64,000 nt of DNA, from positions 1,220,315-1,284,314 of the forward strand of contig JAEBUN010000012.1 of the NCBI GenBank assembly GCA_023014365.1. Reading direction: 5' to 3'. The DNA is from Lepiota brunneoincarnata (lineage: Eukaryota > Basidiomycota > Agaricomycetes > Agaricales > Agaricaceae). The position numbers and the translations under genes are program-made. Under the pieces are notes generated by a model. The model did not search any database. It was not told the origin of the DNA and was given only the letters and a program-made list of their open reading frames with translations. Shown here in pieces: positions 38,801 through 49,240 of this stretch. Each line of letters starts with the position of its first letter. Within the stretch, counting starts at the first letter, position 1.

Positions 38801-39262
38801 TACAAGCGCTGTATCCGGCGATGTGGAAGGAAGGATGTATGAGTCCCTCAAGGCGATCAATGTTACTTTGATTACAATTTCCCTTCGGTAGGTTTGGGCT
38901 GTTTGACTATCTGCAGTTTTGGCGCCGTTCGGCTGATCACGAGAGCTCTTCTACGCAGCCCTTCGCTGAGCAAGTATCACAAGCAGCTCCTTACCCTTAA
39001 TCTTGGTCCAGATGGATCTGCACAGTGGACTTTGTCCCGAGTCGGCACTGCGGAGGAGAGGATGGAAATCGACAGGGAGATCAAATCTCTTGAGATGAAA
39101 CTCGCGGACATTGCAACTTGGGAGAAGCGTGTTAAGGAGCTGGAGACATTGTTGGGCGCAGGAGGTATCAAAGCCGCCGATGATGATGAAAGCGCAGGAA
39201 TGGGTGGCAGTGAGGATGAAGGGGAATTAAGTGTCATTTCTGTGGATGAAACTATTTCTTAG
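35853..39262 (+). CDS. peroxisomal ABC half-transporter, ABCD family
   Basis: An ABCD (Pxa/ALD-type) half-transporter that would import long-chain acyl-CoA into peroxisomes as a dimer. Twelve exons join in frame: 35853-36125, 36356-36619, 36670-36753, 36932-37122, 37263-37385, 37439-37543, 37605-37689, 37744-37927, 37984-38199, 38287-38696, 38745-38887 and 38959-39262, giving 793 residues. The N-terminus [12 protein letters not shown] and the membrane domain ([20 protein letters not shown], then [14 protein letters not shown], then [16 protein letters not shown]) follow ABCD3-like order. The nucleotide-binding domain has GSNGVGKTS (Walker A), [19 protein letters not shown] (Q-loop region), VLSGGEKQR (signature) and [12 protein letters not shown] (Walker B). 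The intron after HVNSIYK has a GC donor. The tail is acidic with a coiled-coil-like segment ([20 protein letters not shown]). Confidence 0.88.
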
Positions 39263-39836
39263 GTCCTGATAGTAGTACTTCGTCGCTTAGTTGATGACGG
39301 TACGCCTCGCTTGTCGGGTACAACTTCTACGCTAAATCCACGGATTTGGTGGGGGATCAGCGCTTCGGCGACCTTGGAGGCTTGGGTACAGGAGAGGGAA
39401 GTGGCGACATACTGCGAGGTGCCCACAGACAGTCGAGACTGGACGCACCCCGAGACCGTGGCTTTTGGGTGTTACATTCATGCATCCAGCGCAGATTACG
39501 AGTAGAATACCGATAGGCACCCCGTAAGAACCGGCCCCTGCAGGATTTATCCGCCCTGGGGTTTGGCTAGGTTGGAGTTGATGTTTTGTGTTATTTTCTT
39601 TCTAACTCCGGACCCTTTTATTAAACACCACCAGTTCAACAGCGTTCCAAATAGTTAGGAAATGATACTGCAGCGTTTCTGCGTTCCCCCGGCTCTCGTT
39701 CCGTTCTTTCCTATCCCTTTATCGAGCCCCAGAGGCTGGCCTCGCCTCCTCATGGCCCCTCGCTATATAATGGCCACATCTTCTGCTGCAGTCCCTCCAA
39801 TCCAACAAGAGTCCCCGAAACCACATATCTCACACA
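39263..39836. other. intergenic, conserved between duplicate blocks
   Basis: 3' flank of the transporter and promoter of the pseudokinase. The same spacer is present inverted around 53.86-54.49 kb. No gene is seen. Confidence 0.45.
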
Positions 39837-40957
39837 ATGAATGTTCCCCTCACTACTGTTGTCTCCCTACCCTCTCCTCATGAGCCCGAGTGGTCCACAG
39901 CGTACAATTCCTCGGAATATCACGTCGTCCGTGACCAACCCCGGGGCCATCTGAGGGTCAAGCTATCGAAAAACCCGGCCGTGTGCCCTGCGACTCGCAG
40001 AGGCTTGGATCAGGTTCGAACCTCCGCTACTTCATCAACTCAGCTAATTCTTGTTTCTTCAGCTTCTAGGGTTGCTTACACGAGAATGGCACCAAGTACA
40101 AGACCATCCTAACATATCCCGAGCCGAGTTCGCCATAGTCGCAAACCTCATCAACCCCCATACTAACCTACCAACCGTGGCCCTTGTCACACCTTATTAC
40201 GAACGGCACGACTTCCTCGCGCAGTGCTCGAGCGCAACGATGGCGGAGAAGATTGTCTGGGTGAGAACCTTGTTTGGGCGACTTGCAACACATAACTGAT
40301 ATCCTCGTCGTAGCTGGCCCAAGTTTGTACTGCCGTTCAACACCTTCACGACCACCAAATCTTCCATGGAAATATCCACTTTGTACGTTACTTATGGCTC
40401 CGTCGCTGAAGAATACTGAAGACTTGCACAGAGAAACATCATGATCAAGGACGACGGGTCTGCCTGCCTGACCGATGTGGGTCTGTATGACCTGGTCACG
40501 CGCTACATCAGGGACTCCCATGAACTACCAAAAACCATCACTTGCAAAACAACCAAAGCTGTTCGATTACATTGCCGCGGTGAACAGCCTCGTGAACCCA
40601 ACATGCATGAAGACGTCTTCGCATTGGCCAGTACCATATACACGGTGGGTACCACTCAAACATCGGTCATGGTGTGGTCAGATAGCTAATTCCGATCAGA
40701 TCTTTAATGGGGCAGAGCCATGGCGCGAACGGCAAGCCGTTACGAAAATCCTTGGTTATGGACATCGAGTGCTGGAAAAGCCAGAGAGCATGAGCGACGG
40801 GTTGTGGGCACTCCTACACGATCTCTTCTCCCAGGACCAGCGACCTGTTCCAACGGCTCACCAGATCAAACGTGAGCTCTTACCAAGTGTGCCTCCTGGT
40901 GGCCTGTTTCCGAGGATGTTTCGTGCCATCAGACGCAGGTCCCCCGACTCCGACTGA
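39837..40957 (+). CDS. kinase-like protein (predicted pseudokinase), copy K2
   Basis: Five exons, 39837-40013, 40063-40260, 40314-40382, 40432-40644 and 40700-40957, join in phase 0 throughout to 304 residues. The N-lobe includes PEWSTAYNSSEYHVV and LTREWHQVQDHPNISRAEFA. Exon 3 is exactly 23 codons, as in the other copies, and ends HDHQIFHGNIHF: HGN in place of HRD. Exon 4 starts RNIMIKDDGSACLTDVGLYD: the Asn of the catalytic loop is kept and DFG has become DVG. HEDVFALASTIYTIFNGAEPW fits helices F-G of a kinase. It is therefore probably not an active kinase, though DVG leaves one metal-binding Asp. Its role is unknown. It sits 575 bp downstream of the ABC transporter, and the pair moved together in the duplication. 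Confidence 0.8.
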
Positions 40958-41760
40958 TGATGGTTCGTGGTGTAACCCTCCCCCCTTCCGGCCGATGTTT
41001 TCTGTTCAACTCATGCCAGAGCGCTGGTTTTTGCTCGGTTACCCCAGGATCTTGATCGGAGGTTTTAGTGACTATGGCCCTGCTGGACGTTCTATATTCT
41101 CAAACTTAAAATATCTTTCATTTCTCGGATACCATCGCTGACTTCCACCGTTGTTCTATTTATGTTGCTTGTAGTATCTGGCTCTTGTATGACTTGGTTT
41201 TTCTCTCTCTTGAATATTGTAGAGTGTGTAGACTTTAACTGGTCGACTTGAGAGTTTTCGTGTATCCTGTATACAGTATGGTTTTATTGGTTAACCCCCG
41301 TCTCTGTCGTAGGTGTATCCTTGTCCATGCAGACGCTTCTATTCCTTGTGTTTCCAATGTTGAGTGATATTGCAAGGGTTCTAGCGCCCATGGTCTATAG
41401 ATTCATTCCAAATGCGGAAAGCTTCTGCCTTGATGAAACAGGAGATACGGGCCTGAGGGGGATGCGAGAATCAACTCGGTCCAGATCTTGCTACCTCCGT
41501 GACTGGGAGCTTCCCTGGGATCTTCCGTTCCATGTGGTGGCCCACTGGCTAGTCCTTTCTCCATCTAATCTTTATGGATGCACCACTCTAGCTCCTCAAG
41601 CGTCTTCTACTGGTCTACACGGTTGTCAAGAATGCACAGTGACCCTATCTTGGATGGCAAATTACCATGAGGGTGGGTTTAAATGAGCTTTTCCCTCCTC
41701 CCAAAGACACCGAGAAATATTCCCACAGCAAACGAACAAGCTTCTCGGTGATAACTCCGG
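40958..41760. other. repeated 3' flank of the pseudokinase
   Basis: No gene is evident, but about 700 bp of this flank recurs at about 48.43-49.24 kb (direct) and at about 51.88-52.70 kb (inverted). Several short words are well conserved between the three, such as TGCCAGAGCGCTGG and CTTGATCGGAGGTTTTAGTG at 41050-41069 (with one change elsewhere). Confidence 0.6.
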
Positions 41761-41835
41761 CTGGCGGCCGATAGTAGTCTCATAAGTGACCACACAGCTT
41801 TACTTATCTACGTCAGGGAATATTAGCGAGAATCG

Positions 41836-43067
41836 ATGATGCAATTCCATCGGAAAGAGATGTGTAGTGTGTATATGGCAGGAGACCTAGCAGTGAGTAT
41901 TAACTGTAGAGATGTAGGAACGGATGAGAGCCTTCAGAGGGACCAGAATAGCACCGAAGAACGAGACACTTTACTCGACCGGAATAATCCACAGCGAGCG
42001 ATTCAGAGTTTTCCCCTCGACTTGGGTAACCATCTCAAACTCGAGATTTTTTTGTGTACTAGCACATTATACGTTTGGCATCCTACAGCTATCTATTTTA
42101 AAGTGATAGAAATACTTATGATTCAACTTCAGGAGCCGGGAAGTCTGTACACTGATCCCGGACGGGGGCTTTGCGAGTGATGATGAACGCTCCACAGACG
42201 GTAACGCAAGACAAATCGTAGAAAAAAATGACAAGTATCAGCCTCCCGTGGTCGTATTCACCTGGCTAATCAATCCATCAAATATTCACTTATTGTCTTG
42301 GGCTAGACGCATGCTCCTTGTCGAGATCCAATCGCTTTCTCACAGACAACTGGTTACCAGATTGTGTAAGCATACGAATGTATTGGAATGTAAGACCAGC
42401 TACAAGCTGCTACGCGTGGTCGGGGCAGACCAACGACAGGCGCTGACCCTCGACTCTTGGACAAGATTATCTCAGATCTCCCGCTGGGGACTATGAGAGA
42501 GCGCACTAAAAACGTAATCCTCAGCTCCGTGCATAGGAAATCGTGCATACAGAGGGTTTTCACCCGAGTAGATAGTGGTCCTTCATAGCAATAGGCAGAA
42601 AGCAGATCACGTGCTCTTTCTATAGCTGTCCGACGGGCCATCCATCCAGTTTGCAGTCTTCACCAGTGGGCCCAAGGGATTGCCTATAGAGACCCTAGCC
42701 AGTGAACAGACACCATATTCGGGGTGCTTCAACGCCGGATTACGCCACCAGCCTACAACTTGCACGACACCGAGAGATATCGAAGAGTGCAGGTATTGAC
42801 CCCCGAGCGCACGCATCCAGGGACGGTAAGGCAACGTTCCCAAAGCACATCGCTGGCGATCATAGGAACTGATATCATCTATTGCAGAGTCGCAAACGGA
42901 TACTGGGGGCATAAAGTCGCGAACATTGACCAGTATCGTCCGACAACACGTGTATGGTGAGCGCTTAATACTGTATGAGGGCAGTTGGAGCAGTTGTGCT
43001 CAACCAAAACACTGATAATGATAGGTGTGAATCTATAGGAGTGACATCAACAATATCAACGAGTAAC
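41836..43067. other. block B left part, no gene assigned
   Basis: Short ORFs only. The minus frame at 42607-42912 (ARVSIGNPLGPLVKTANWMD) has a partly matching counterpart at about 60571-60777 in the second copy, so it might be a decayed exon, but no domain is recognised. Confidence 0.35.
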
Positions 43068-43757
43068 ATGGATAATCAATACTTCCATGGATGGCAGAGG
43101 AATAGAAGAGGGCCCGCCATGTCTATCCGGTACGAAGGCGAATCCGGTGGGGGGACCGACTGCCCCCCTGCCCCATTAATGTTACCGATGCCATTACCGG
43201 CCACGGGCGGCACCTCTCCCAGCATTGCTCAAAGGGCAGCCACTGAGAATCATAGCAACCAGACGTCGCCGGGCGTGCTTCTTCAAGAGATGCCATGGGT
43301 CATCGACTTTACCTTGGATCACCGAGAGGCACTGCGGCCGGTTGCGGAACCCGTAGTAAGCGACATGCCAGCGTACGAGGGACACTTGTGGGGAGCAGCG
43401 AGCGAGGATGTCTGGGGCGCTCGTAATGGCCGAACGGTGCATTTTGCGGACATTGCGAGGCCAGCGACAAACCCTCCAGTGGCGAGGCTGACGATCATAA
43501 CGGGGTTCGGTGAGACTATCGTGGTCGATCCAAGGGTGGGTAGCCGCTACGTTACGGTCGGCGACACGCAGAGGGCGGTGATCGTGTGGATGCGGCAGGT
43601 GGAGCAGATAGCGCAATCGCATGGGCAAAGTGCAGGTTTGTCGCGACGAGGGGCGGTGAGGGCAAGGGACGGCACGCGAATGAATGTCGACCTATGGGTC
43701 TGGAGGGGGTTGTCGCAGGTGGGAACCAGGGTGGATCTGCTGACGCTGGAGTTGTGA
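43068..43757 (+). CDS. DUF6699-like fungal protein
   Basis: A single-exon gene of 229 residues from MDNQYFHGWQRN; an earlier in-frame ATG at 42975 would add 31 residues. The region from about residue 80 reads MPWVIDFTLDHREALRPV and later ARPATNPPVARLTII, then GSRYVTVGDTQRAVIVWMRQ. This is the pattern I know from DUF6699 proteins, a family of unknown function expanded in Agaricomycetes: a short beta strand, PATxPPxxxLxI, then VTVxDVLxxI. The N-terminal 80 residues are Gly/Pro/Ser-rich and probably disordered. Its partner copy near 59.3-59.74 kb has lost the middle of the gene. The name rests on pattern memory only. Confidence 0.6.
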   Translation: MDNQYFHGWQRNRRGPAMSIRYEGESGGGTDCPPAPLMLPMPLPATGGTSPSIAQRAATENHSNQTSPGVLLQEMPWVIDFTLDHREALRPVAEPVVSDMPAYEGHLWGAASEDVWGARNGRTVHFADIARPATNPPVARLTIITGFGETIVVDPRVGSRYVTVGDTQRAVIVWMRQVEQIAQSHGQSAGLSRRGAVRARDGTRMNVDLWVWRGLSQVGTRVDLLTLEL

Positions 43758-44420
43758 GAATGCCGGTGTAGCACCCGAGAACTAGGTAAAGAGCTCTGCA
43801 GCTACTGTGATTTGAGCGGATCTGACCAAAGCCCTAGAAGACCAGAAAAATAAAGAGGGTCGAAAGAACCAATTTTACGCCATTTTTGTGTACCAAGTAT
43901 CTCAGTCCAAAATTGTTTGCTGTACATTTGAGTGTTAGTGTATTGTGTTGTTTGTGAATTTATATGCATTACCAGGAGAAGAGGGATAGGATGAGGGAAT
44001 ATGTAACTTTGAGAGGATATAAGTGAGAGATGGAGGCGGGAGGGTGGAGGCGGGAGGGGGGAGGAGGAGGAGGAGGAAGAGGAGGAGGAAGAAGAGAAGG
44101 ATGGGAACGGAAGGAAAGGAAAGGAAAGCCAGCCACAGGTGCAATCCAAGGCACCTCGGGAATTGCCACCGCACCAACCTGCAACATGCCACCCCTCAGT
44201 TCGTTGCGCTCTTCAACTCCCCCTCCAATCCCCCCCTCAGCGAGCCCACATATCGTGTGGTGTCTATTTCTCATCCTGTTAGATCTCCGGGATGAGAAAC
44301 TTGAATATACGGTGGACCTCTTTCAACATTATGTCAGCGAACAATGGGGGGCAACTGACCATAGCAGACCATGTATACTTATGTATATGTTAACAGCTAT
44401 GGACAAGTATCTTTGGACCG
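43758..44420. other. 3' flank of block B with polypurine tract
   Basis: No supported gene. The stretch includes a GA-rich low-complexity tract and spacer that also occurs inverted at about 58.83-59.30 kb. Confidence 0.4.
44028..44133 (+). repeat. GA-rich polypurine low-complexity tract
   Basis: About 100 bp that are almost entirely purine on the plus strand (GGAGG, GAAGA and AAGGAAAGG units). The opposite strand gives poly-Ser/Pro frames that are not genes. The inverted copy near 59.0-59.1 kb is also strand-asymmetric but shorter and less regular. Confidence 0.7.
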
Positions 44421-45149
44421 GTGATTTCCCTTCATGGTCCCATTTGTTCACTTCCTTGAATGAGGACTAGGTCTATGCTGATTGCATTCGGTAAAGCACA
44501 TGGGCGCATATCCAGTGAGGCATTGAAATGTAGAAGGACTTTGCCCTTCAATAGGGAGGGCATTTGCTCACAACGCTCTGCTTGATGCCATAAAAGGTCG
44601 CGTGGCCAAGTTTTACCCATGCCCTGCGCTCGTCCGGTGCCAGAAGTGGCCAAACTATTCTTACAAAACGAGAGGGGAACTGAATTTGGGAAAGCATTCC
44701 TCCCGAGACTTGTGCGAAATGAGCCGGTTTGGCCGGCAAGATGCGATGATATTTACGTTTGCGGCCTTGTAAGAGCGATCAGCTTAAGGTTGATCTTGAC
44801 CTCCCTAGTGAAGTAGACGTTGACGATATCTTATTTTACCGGTTACTGTTCAGCTCAGCCAAGTCCCCAAATGGCTTAAATGGGGAACTCCCCAGTGTCA
44901 CAAACAAGCGCTGATTGGTGTAGATCCCCTTGAGATTCGGATCCAAATTCGAAAACAGCACCAAAATATGGAACAAGAGGTTCTGCACAAATTCTCAAAG
45001 GACTTCGACCTCATCACTCACTTTACCTGCAATTACTGGGGACCGATGTAGGTAATTTGAGCGTACGGTTGCAACACCTCGCAGTTTACGACATGACGGT
45101 TGTTCACATCGAAACTTGTTTGTATTTATAACTGTGTCACGTGGGATTG

Positions 45150-45830
45150 ACTGTCGTGGCTTGGCGACCATAAGGATATTAGGATAAAGGAAAAAAGACA
45201 AGTTAATCAAAGCAATATGGAATGCATCGGGTACACCAGGTCCTCGTGTTCGAGCAGCGGGCCCGTTCGGATGCGGGATTGGCCAAGTAAGCTGTGGGGG
45301 ACCTATTGATATTAGCATGGGGAACGGTCGTATCTCCAAGCCTCAGTTATCCAGGAGCAAGGCTGGAGTGGGCACGTTGCACGGCACAAACGATACCGGA
45401 GACAATGGCATCCGCGGTTTGCTTGACGTATCCGAGAGGAGTAACCTGGGGAAGCAGGTTCTCGAGGTAACCGCCCACACCAGAATGCTGGTAGGTGCTA
45501 ACGAAGGCAATGTTATCATTGGTGTATAGCCCGGGAATTGAGTAGACAGCTGGGAAGCGATGGACCTTTGGACATCAGTGTCACCCATAGCAATATCTGA
45601 TTCGAGAGAGAATCAGTTGGTATTGATTCAATCGCCCCCGCATAAGTTCGCCCATCGATGTTGACTTCCCGAGGGGGGTGCCCAAGTTTGGATTCGAGGG
45701 AGAACATACCAGCATTGATGAAAACAATCCCATTTTGGGGTTTCGAAGCATCGGCTACAATGAAGGCCCGGCTGCGCTGCCTCATGTGTAATCCAGTGTC
45801 CACCTGCAACAACGACGCATAACCCTATTT
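45150..45830 (-). pseudogene. neutral ceramidase fragment
   Basis: Minus-strand similarity to the N-terminal part of neutral/alkaline ceramidase, which splits ceramide into sphingosine and fatty acid. Readable pieces are DTGLHMRQRSRAFIVADASK, then IVFINAG, then MGDTDVQRSIASQLSTQFPG, then QHSGVGGYLENLLPQVT. After STQFPG one base is missing, so YTNDNIAFVST continues in another frame. The usual HxHSG-like metal site appears as TYQHS, so a conserved His is replaced. A stop follows the Ala-Pro-Gly after VQRAHSS. Neither the start nor the remaining two thirds of the enzyme is present. A decayed fragment. Confidence 0.7.
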
Positions 45831-45879
45831 GAGCACGAGGTCAGCCCTGTGGTGAGTGAGAAAACAAATCATCAACGTG

Positions 45880-47150
45880 AGTTAAGTAAAATTTCCCGTT
45901 TGAACGGGCCCCTGGCAGAGCGACATGTGTTCCAAGAACCTATTTTTACAGGGCGATTCATTCCGTAATTTGTTAGATGCATGAATGGATGCTTGAAGGC
46001 CGGAATATGTCCAGGGTACGTCCGGTTGCGCCTGGATTACAGAAGCTGTTCGTGGACAGGAAGTCTCACTGGTCAGAGTTGACGGTGCCAGTTGCGATAT
46101 AGATCGAGAGTCCATGTAGGAAAAAGGTTGAGAGGAGGGATGCGTGGATTGATGGACTAAGGAGTATAGGAAGATAGTCATATCCCGCGGGGTAAGGGCA
46201 TAAAATTTCATGGTCATGGCTCTCGAGCGGTAGCAGTAATTGTCCAAGTCTCTCTTATCAGTAGACAAGAATAGGGTCAAAGAAAGAAAACGCACTGCAT
46301 ATAACCCGCCGACCGTTCCCCCCTCCTCACATGCGATCGTTCCGGGATACAGATACATGACCGCTCCTCAGTTCCAGCAAGTGTGGACGAGAACGGTTCT
46401 TCAAGTTGCGAGGAAGCTCCGCCTGTCCCTGGATAGAGTTTCCTTTGGGGCTCCAGTTCTATTGGAATTTCCCTGATGCAGTTGGGCGAGAAAAGCGTAT
46501 CGGACAAACTGACCAAATGTCATGGGATTCCCTCTCAGTGCCACCCCAAACGACTCAAACCGTAATGCTTGCCAAACCATCCCACCCTAAGTTCGTTTGC
46601 TATCCGGGGCCCTCGCTTCCCCTGGATTCAAGAGAAAATCGGACGTTCTGCGCTATCAGCCGACTGCAGCCGAGTCCGCCAATGTAGACGATCCAAACAC
46701 CTGAATGCCCGGTAAAAACCCGTATGCCGGTCAGCGCGAAACTCCAGTGGCAGACTCTACCTGCTTAGGTCACCCCCTGGCAACCGAGTGGGGACACATT
46801 GTCGGGTCCGACGAACTTGATAACCAGCGCTCCAACGATGAGGTCGATGAGTCAGTACACTGGTACATGGCTACTGATGAAGGGCGACCAGGTCGCTGTG
46901 AGATGTGGTGCATAGGATTGTACATCGAGAGCTGGAGGGTAAACCTGAGGCGAAGAGACAACGACCCGAGAGACAGGGTACTGAGATCGAGACATCTCGT
47001 TCAAAGTGGAAGCGATGAAGAACACGAGGAAAAGAGAGGAACGTGCTTGTGGTCCATTTGCAGGTAAAAGATTTGTCAGCAGGACGACGGCTCGGGCGTT
47101 TTCGAAACCGGACGTCATTGGCTGGACTCTCTCCTTTTACCACCACCCGT
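45880..47150 (-). other. block C, possible remnant of a membrane protein gene
   Basis: The minus strand at about 46.69-46.87 kb reads DLIVGALVIKFVGPDNVSPL followed by broken sequence. The corresponding frame in C' (51490-51738) is open longer and adds WSFALTGIRVLTGHSDVWIV and YIGGLGYSRLIARN. The alternating hydrophobic segments suggest a piece of a polytopic membrane protein. I do not recognise the family. Confidence 0.35.
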
Positions 47151-47979
47151 TCCTATCAGGCTCACGGACACTTCATTGCTTATTCACCGATAGCCGTCAT
47201 TCGGCGCTTGTTCGCCATTGTCGCGCCATTTGTTTGGCATTCCTTTGTTGACACTGAGTGATTATTACCTTGCTTGCAGGGTCCCCCGGAATGTCATAAT
47301 TCAGGACGTGGGAAAGTTACAATTCGTAGTAAGTTAAGGGCCGCCAGGAGCCGCCTCAAGTCAATTGTGATAGGATACACAACGCCATTCAGGGTAATAC
47401 TGTTTCATGCCTACTTGTCCCATGCTTAGGATCCCTGTATGTGCATCGGTCTCAAGCATCACGCATCATGTCTGGTCCGATGACAACACATACTAGGCCT
47501 AAACGTTCAGCAGTTGTCGCAAACCATCCCTTTGTACGGTCCGTGATGGCATATGCCGGGATTATTGGAAATTGCTGTCTTTGGACAGTACATTGAACTG
47601 TAGTTCTCCTGATGGCAAGAAGCCTGATTCAATATGTTGCACTAACTGATTCGACAGTACCATGCCTGAAGTCTTGCTTGGAAATGCCAGTGTCTTGGGC
47701 GTGAAATGGGTCTATGGCTCAATCCGAATAAACTTCGCAAGCAAGGTCGCTGCCGGCATCTGACGGGGTGTACCTAGTTACCATGGTAATAAGTAGATTT
47801 AGGTCTCCCCAGTACTCGCCAATGTGCCGAGTGACTGAGGTGAGACCTCTTGTCAGCTATGAGCTTATATGCACATGCTACAGTTCCTATGTATTTTTGT
47901 CACCGGCTCAGTTCCTCCCAAGCAACATCGCACACGCTTCGAACGTCCACTACTTGATCAACTCGGTTAATTCTTGTTT
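47151..47979. other. no recognisable gene
   Basis: A stretch with short ORFs only. Towards 47.95 kb it merges into the last bases of intron 1 of the pseudokinase family. Confidence 0.35.
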
Positions 47980-48400
47980 CTTCAGGTGGGTCTGTATGAC
48001 TTGGTCACACGCCAGCCCAAGGGCTCCCATGAACAAAACCATCACTTGCAAGACAACACAAGCTGTTCAATTACTATACAGCGGTGAACAGGCCCCTGTA
48101 CCCAACATGTATGAAGACGTCCTCGCATTGGCAAGTACCATATACACGGGGTGTACCACTCGAACATCGGCGTATGGGGGGCAGATAGCTCACCTCCGAT
48201 CAGATATATAATAGAGTGGAGCCATGACACAAGCGGCAAGCTGCTACAAAAATCCTTGGGTATGGACATCGAGTGCTCGAAAAGCCAGAGGGCATGAGCG
48301 ACGGGTTGTGGACACTCCTACACGATCTCTTCTCGCAGGGATCAGCGACCTATTCCCGAGGGTTGTTTTGAACCGTCAGACGCAGGCGTCCCGCTTCCCT
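47980..48400 (+). pseudogene. kinase-like fragment, copy K3
   Basis: The 3' end of intron 1 of the family (TTCTTGTTTCTTCAG) runs straight into GTGGGTCTGTATGACTTGG, which in the intact copies lies in exon 4. Exons 2 and 3 and the start of exon 4, including the HGN loop, are missing. The remaining part encodes TITCKTTQAVQLLYSGEQAP, then EDVLALASTIYT and then exon 5 pieces (KILGYGH in another frame). Frame is lost repeatedly. It is followed by the same 3' flank as the intact copy K2. Confidence 0.75.
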
Positions 48401-48402
48401 TT

Positions 48403-48416
48403 CCCCCCCCCCCCCC
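48403..48416 (+). repeat. poly-C run of 14
   Basis: A homopolymer of 14 C followed by GGGG, inside the flank of the K3 fragment. The other copies of this flank have only short C runs here. Run length may be an assembly artefact. Confidence 0.8.
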
Positions 48417-48419
48417 GGG

Positions 48420-49240
48420 GTTTTTCTGTTCAACTCATGCCAGAGCGCTGGACTTTGCTCGGTTACCCCAGGATCTCGATCGGAGGTTTTAGTGACTGTG
48501 TCTCTGCTGGGTGTCCTATACTCTCGGACTTGGAATATCCTTCATTTCTCGAATACCATTGCTGACTTCCACCGCTGTGCCATTTGTGCTGTGTGTAATA
48601 TTCGGTGCTTGTATGACTTGGGGGTTTTTTTCTGCCTTGAATATTGTAGAATATGTAGTCTTTTAGTTGTCGACTTGAGAGGATTTTTGTATCCTGTATG
48701 TAATAAGGTTTGTTTGTTCCCCGGCTCTGTCGTGGGTGTATTCTAGTCCATGCAGACGCCTTTATTCCTTGTGTTTATAACTTTTAGTAACACTGTAAGA
48801 GTTCGAGCACTTATAGCATGTAGATCCGTTCCAAATACGGAGAGCTTCTACCCTTATGAAAGAGAAGGAGAAACGAGCGTGAGGAGGATGCGAGAATCAA
48901 CTCGGTCAGCACTTGGTATCTCCGAGACCGGAAGTCCCCTAGGGTCTTCCGCTCCATGTGCCAACCCACTGGCTAATCTTTTCCCCATCTAACTTTTATG
49001 GATGCATCACTCTAGCTTCTCAAGCGTCTTCTACTAGTCCACGTGGTTGTCACGAATCAATTTCGACGATGCACTTCTGTTGGGGCTGTATACACTCACC
49101 CTGGGTGACAGATTACTACGAGGGTGGGTTTAAATGAGCTGTTCCCTCCTCCAAAGATACTGCTAGTATTCCCACAGCAAACAAACGAACGAGCTTCTTG
49201 GTGATAACTCCGGGCTGGCGGCAGATAGTAGTCTCGCAAG
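48420..49240 (+). repeat. third copy of the pseudokinase 3' flank
   Basis: Direct copy of about 40.98-41.78 kb: TGCCAGAGCGCTGG near 48436, the CATGCAGACGC word near 48750, and the final TTTAAATGAGCT and TGATAACTCCGG words near 49131-49213 occur in the same order and spacing. No gene is contained. Confidence 0.65.

Larger units (their letters stand above)
35700..41760 (+). repeat. duplicated block A (ABC transporter + pseudokinase)
   Basis: This block recurs inverted at about 51.88-58.30 kb. Matching landmarks, read in opposite orientation, include the transporter start (35853 against 58126), the Walker A region (about 38360 against 55700), the pseudokinase start (39837 against 53854) and the 3' flank TGCCAGAGCGCTGG (about 41015 against 52660). 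Divergence is clear, with indels. This copy keeps both genes intact. Confidence 0.8.
41800..44300 (+). repeat. duplicated block B (DUF6699-like gene and flanks)
   Basis: Recurs inverted at about 58.83-61.62 kb. Landmarks are ATTCCATCGGAAAGAGAT at 41846 against its inverted match near 61550, the CTTCAGGAGCCGGGAAGTCT area near 42130 against 61260, and the end of the DUF6699-like gene near 43750 against 59350. In the minus-strand order of the second copy, B precedes A, the reverse of the order here. Confidence 0.75.
44420..47150 (+). repeat. duplicated block C
   Basis: Recurs in direct orientation at about 49.83-51.83 kb. Matching stretches are 44425-44640 with 49837-50010, and about 45860-47000 with about 50700-51800. 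The copy at 49.8 kb lacks the ceramidase remnant and has a kinase fragment there instead. Confidence 0.65.

Noticed and set aside
40011..40030. GGTTCGAA word resembling a tRNA T-loop
   Set aside because: It lies at the exon 1/intron 1 junction of a pseudokinase and has no acceptor or anticodon stem partners.
43802..44274. Minus-strand ORFs rich in Ser, Pro and Leu
   Set aside because: They are translations of the GA-rich tract and have no other support.
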